Assembly: GCA_030621995.1 (NCBI GenBank)
Contig: JAUXGP010000060.1
Location: 1 to 8,824 of the forward strand
Origin: Psychrilyobacter sp.
GTDB lineage: Bacteria > Fusobacteriota > Fusobacteriia > Fusobacteriales > Fusobacteriaceae
Length of the DNA: 8,824 bases
Reading direction: 5' to 3'
The notes under the pieces are model-generated. The model worked only from the letters and a program-made list of their open reading frames with translations, did no database searches and was not told the origin of the DNA. Of the stretch, positions 6,085 to 8,824 are shown piece by piece. A program made the translations under genes and the position numbers. How positions within the stretch are numbered: the first letter of the stretch is position 1; each line of letters starts with the position of its first letter.

Positions 6085-7092
6085 ATGAAGAGAATAGGTT
6101 TAACAACTACTGTACCAATCGAGGTACTTTTAGCAGCAGGATACACTCCCATAGATTTAAATAATATTTTTGTTGTATCTAAAGACTACGGGAAATATAT
6201 AGAAAAAGCAGAACGTGACGGATTTCCTAAGAGTATGTGTGCCTGGATAAAGGGAATTTATGGGGCTTGTATAGAAAATGGAATAGAAGAAATTTTAGGT
6301 GTAACAGAGGGAGACTGTTCCAACACCAAGACTCTTCTGGAAATATTTAAAAAAAATAATATAAAAATACATTCTTTCGGTTATCCTCATTCTCATTCTT
6401 TAGATGATGTAAAAAATGAATTGGATAAACTTATGAAATATATGGATGTATCCTATGAAGAGGTAGAATATCAAAGGAATAGATTAAACCTGATAAGAGA
6501 GAAAGCTAAATATATAGATAAATTGACTCTGGAGGGAAAAGCAACAGGTTTTGAAAATCATATCCTTCAGCTCTGTTTCAGTGATTTTGATGGAGATGCA
6601 GATAGATATAATGATTTTTTAGATCAAAAAATAAAAGAAATAAATAAAAGGGTTATAGATAAAAAGGAATTAAAGCTGGGATATCTGGGAATACCTCCTA
6701 TGCAGGGTGATCTTCATGATTATGTTGAGAGCTTAGACGGAAGGTTTATATATAATGAAGTTCAGAGAGAATTTGCTTTTCCCAGGGCTATGAATTCTAA
6801 AAATATATATGAACAGTATTATGATTATACATATACATATGATATAGATTTTAGGCTGGATGATATAAAAAAACAAATAAAAGAAAGACGATTAGATGCA
6901 ATTATTCACTATACTCAGGCATTTTGCCATCGTGCAGTTGAAGATATAATTTTAAAGCAAGAATTAAATATCCCTATATTAACCATCGAAGGGGATAAAT
7001 CCAATGCTTTAGATGCCAGAACTAAATTAAGAATAGAAGCTTTTTTGGATATGCTAAAAGACAAAAAGAGATCGGAGAAAATTAATGAATGA
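6085..7092 (+). CDS. 2-hydroxyacyl-CoA dehydratase-like iron-sulfur reductase, single subunit
   Basis: This 335-residue protein belongs to the HgdB/BcrC/YjiM superfamily, in which an iron-sulfur protein receives ATP-activated electrons for difficult reductions. The N-terminus GLTTTVPIEVLLAAGYTPID (5-24) is a family hallmark. Cysteines lie at 52 (SMCAW), 62 (YGACIE), 78 (EGDCSN), 164 and 281 (AFCHRA); 52, 62, 78 and 281 are candidate cluster ligands. It is shorter than typical HgdB subunits and has no second dehydratase subunit beside it, so a homodimer is likely. The start at 6085 follows AAAGGA by five bases; an upstream in-frame TTG at 6049 lies inside the terminator hairpin and is rejected. 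It overlaps the activator gene by eight bases. Its place as first gene behind a preQ1 riboswitch and ahead of queD/queE argues for a role in queuosine metabolism rather than amino acid fermentation. The exact reaction is unknown. Confidence 0.82.
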   Translation: MKRIGLTTTVPIEVLLAAGYTPIDLNNIFVVSKDYGKYIEKAERDGFPKSMCAWIKGIYGACIENGIEEILGVTEGDCSNTKTLLEIFKKNNIKIHSFGYPHSHSLDDVKNELDKLMKYMDVSYEEVEYQRNRLNLIREKAKYIDKLTLEGKATGFENHILQLCFSDFDGDADRYNDFLDQKIKEINKRVIDKKELKLGYLGIPPMQGDLHDYVESLDGRFIYNEVQREFAFPRAMNSKNIYEQYYDYTYTYDIDFRLDDIKKQIKERRLDAIIHYTQAFCHRAVEDIILKQELNIPILTIEGDKSNALDARTKLRIEAFLDMLKDKKRSEKINE

Positions 7093-7879
7093 TATTACTT
7101 GTAAAACAAAAATCACTTGTAAAAAAATAGTGGGAATAGATTTAGGCAGTCGTGAAGTTAAAATTATAGTTATGGAAAATAAAAAAATAGTATTGAGAAA
7201 GAAGATAAGCACGGTATCTTTTTATAGAGATTATTGTAAATACCAGGATAAAATAATCGTAGATTTAAAGAAATTAGGAATAGAGGATATAGATTTAGCT
7301 GTTTCCACGGGATATGGACGGAATAATACGGATCTTAGTATGTTTAAATCTATAAATGAAATAAAAGCCCATGTATACGGAGCTTTAGCACAGTCAGGAA
7401 AGAAAGATTTTATTCTTTTAGATATTGGCGGGCAGGATGTAAAAATTGTGAAAATTGAAAAGGGACTGGCGACTGATTTAGATTTAAATGATAAGTGTGC
7501 AGCCTCTTGCGGAAGATATTTAGAGAATATGGCTAATGTTTTAGAGGTGCCTTTGGATTCATTATCAAATTATTCTAAAGATCCTGTAAAACTAAATTCA
7601 ACCTGTGCTGTTTTTTCAGAATCGGAATTAATCGGAAAGATTGCTGAAGGAATATCTTTGGAGAGGTTAGCAGCAGGGATAAATTATTCTATGTATAGCA
7701 GATTGCGTCCATTACTTACAAAATTCAGGGGGAACACTCTTATTGTCAGCGGGGGAGTTGCAAAAAATTGCGCTATTGTAGAATATCTGAAATCAGATTA
7801 TACAGAGGTAAAGGTTCTGCAGGATCCGCAGTTTAATGGAGCTATTGGGTGTTGTTATTATGGAGAAAATTTTATATAG
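7085..7879 (+). CDS. BadF/BadG/HgdC-type ATPase, activator of the dehydratase-like protein
   Basis: This 264-residue protein is an ASKHA-fold ATPase of the family that injects low-potential electrons into 2-hydroxyacyl-CoA dehydratases, benzoyl-CoA reductases and double-cubane proteins. Visible motifs are the phosphate-1 loop GIDLGSREVKI (17-27), GYGRN (76-80), EIKAH (92-96), the phosphate-2 loop LLDIGGQDVKIVKI (111-124), NDKCAASCGRYL (135-146), STCAVFSESELIG (172-184) and SGGVAKN (222-228). Cys138 and Cys174 match the two residues that bind the [4Fe-4S] cluster at the dimer interface of HgdC. Where the usual family motif reads CAAGTGRF, this one reads CAASCGRY, adding Cys142. The start has GGAGA at 7074-7078, and the gene overlaps the partner by eight bases, which indicates translational coupling. 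It likely works only with the preceding gene product. Confidence 0.9.
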   Translation: MNDITCKTKITCKKIVGIDLGSREVKIIVMENKKIVLRKKISTVSFYRDYCKYQDKIIVDLKKLGIEDIDLAVSTGYGRNNTDLSMFKSINEIKAHVYGALAQSGKKDFILLDIGGQDVKIVKIEKGLATDLDLNDKCAASCGRYLENMANVLEVPLDSLSNYSKDPVKLNSTCAVFSESELIGKIAEGISLERLAAGINYSMYSRLRPLLTKFRGNTLIVSGGVAKNCAIVEYLKSDYTEVKVLQDPQFNGAIGCCYYGENFI

Positions 7880-7893
7880 AGGAGAAATAAATT

Positions 7894-8313
7894 ATGTACA
7901 TATTAAAGGGAGAACACAGTTTTGACAGTGCTCATTTCTTAGCAGGTTATTCTGGGAAGTGTTCAAATATTCATGGACACAGGTGGAGAGTTATCGCAGA
8001 AATATGCGGAGAAGAACTAAAAAAAGAAGGACAACTGAGAGGAATGGTTGTGGATTTCGGAGATATAAAAAAAGATATAAAAAAAATGGTAGATGATCAT
8101 GATCACACATTAATTATAGAGGAAAATACATTAAAAGACTCAACATTAACTTGTTTAAAGGAAGAGGGATTTAATATAATTGAACTTCCATTCAGACCAA
8201 CAGCTGAGGAGTTCTCAAGATATTTCTATGAGATTTTAGAGGGAAAAGGGTATTCTGTAAAGAAAGTAACAGTATATGAAACTCCTACAAATTCAGCGAC
8301 ATATGAAAAATAA
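7894..8313 (+). CDS. queD: 6-carboxy-5,6,7,8-tetrahydropterin synthase QueD
   Basis: QueD converts 7,8-dihydroneopterin triphosphate, made from GTP by FolE, to 6-carboxy-tetrahydropterin, the first committed step of queuosine synthesis. The 139 residues contain the zinc and active-site set of the PTPS/QueD fold: FDSAHFLAGY (10-19, His14), Cys23, and IHGHRW (26-31, His27 and His29). They also contain MVVDFGDIK (51-59), DDHDHTL (67-73, the Asp/His of the catalytic triad), PTAEEFSRYF (102-111), and the C-terminal VYETPTNSATY (127-137) with the substrate-binding Glu129. It starts 14 bases after the ATPase stop with AGAGGAGA as ribosome binding site, and lies in the same operon. Length is within the family range and nothing is missing. 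Confidence 0.96.
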   Translation: MYILKGEHSFDSAHFLAGYSGKCSNIHGHRWRVIAEICGEELKKEGQLRGMVVDFGDIKKDIKKMVDDHDHTLIIEENTLKDSTLTCLKEEGFNIIELPFRPTAEEFSRYFYEILEGKGYSVKKVTVYETPTNSATYEK

Positions 8314-8340
8314 AACTTATATAGGCAGGTAAATAATATT

Positions 8341-8824
8341 ATGAAATATTACAACGTAGTTGAAAAATTTGTAAGTATAAATGGAGAAGGGCAGAGATCC
8401 GGTGAATTAGCCGTTTTTATTCGACTTGCAAAGTGTAATTTAAGATGTAATTATTGCGATACAATGTGGGCCAACGAACCCCATGTAGATTACACCCCTA
8501 TGACTAAAGAAGAGATCTATGACTATATTTTAGATACAAAAGTTAAAAATATAACTCTTACAGGCGGGGAGCCGCTTTTAGATAGAGAAGTTAAAGATTT
8601 AATAGAATATATAGTAAAAGATAAATCTCTATTCCTGGAGATTGAAACAAATGGAAGTATTGATTTGAATTTATTTAGAATAGATTCAAATAGAGAAGAT
8701 GCAAAAAACTTATCCTTTACAATGGATTATAAAGGTCCTTCAAGTGAAATGGAAAAATTTATGTTTGTAAAAAACTTTGAAACTATTTCTAAGTCGGACA
8801 CAGTAAAAAAGTCGGAGGCCAAGC
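8341..8824 (+). CDS. queE: 7-carboxy-7-deazaguanine synthase QueE (radical SAM), truncated by window end
   Basis: QueE rearranges 6-carboxy-tetrahydropterin, the QueD product, into 7-carboxy-7-deazaguanine. The frame stays open to the last base, giving the first 161 residues of a protein usually a little over 200 long. The N-terminus VEKFVSINGEGQRSGELAVF (7-26) is typical of the family. The radical SAM cluster motif is CNLRCNYC (32-39), a CxxxCxxC pattern, followed directly by DT. LTGGEPLL (73-80) is the SAM-binding GGE motif, and EIETNGS lies further on. The ATG is 27 bases after the queD stop with only a weak AGGT upstream (8327-8330), so translation may depend on the upstream gene. The next genes, possibly queC, are outside the window. 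Confidence 0.95.
   Translation, partial: MKYYNVVEKFVSINGEGQRSGELAVFIRLAKCNLRCNYCDTMWANEPHVDYTPMTKEEIYDYILDTKVKNITLTGGEPLLDREVKDLIEYIVKDKSLFLEIETNGSIDLNLFRIDSNREDAKNLSFTMDYKGPSSEMEKFMFVKNFETISKSDTVKKSEAK

Overview
The window is AT-rich, has compact operons with strong AGGAGG-type ribosome binding sites, and encodes an anaerobe-style gene set. This fits a marine or gut member of the Fusobacteriota (Ilyobacter/Propionigenium/Psychrilyobacter type). A low-GC Clostridium-like Firmicute is the main alternative. This placement is inferred from protein style only; the window has no rRNA or tRNA gene.

Layout. Positions 1-1603 (minus strand) hold a translationally coupled pair of membrane proteins (DUF969 then DUF979), the proposed two-subunit 5-oxoproline transporter. 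A ribosome binding site at the window edge shows that the operon continues. A strong hairpin terminator (1691-1725) separates it from a solitary moaC (1739-2218, minus; molybdenum cofactor). Positions 2219-2764 have no convincing gene but contain a structured, locally GC-richer element that looks like a dispersed repeat. Positions 2765-3798 (plus) encode an LrgA/LrgB-type membrane pair. It converges, across a bidirectional terminator, on a Na+/phosphate symporter-like protein with a C-terminal PhoU-like region (3839-5467, minus). Positions 5468-6084 are a 617-base divergent intergenic region.

The most interesting part is 5830-8824. A promoter is followed by a preQ1-I riboswitch with a readable aptamer, pseudoknot, antiterminator and terminator. 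A second terminator hairpin follows, and then an operon: a single-subunit 2-hydroxyacyl-CoA dehydratase/benzoyl-CoA reductase-like iron-sulfur protein, its ATP-dependent activator (BadF/BadG/HgdC family), queD, and queE cut by the window end. queD and queE make the 7-deazaguanine core of queuosine, and preQ1 is a late intermediate of the same pathway, so the riboswitch is feedback control of queuosine synthesis.

The first two genes of this preQ1-controlled operon are an ATP-driven low-potential electron transfer system, which is not part of the textbook queuosine pathway. Inference: they may carry out a reductive step of queuosine metabolism, such as epoxyqueuosine deoxygenation or preQ0 nitrile reduction, in place of QueG/QueH or QueF. 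The sequence alone does not prove this. It is the best candidate here for an undescribed system.
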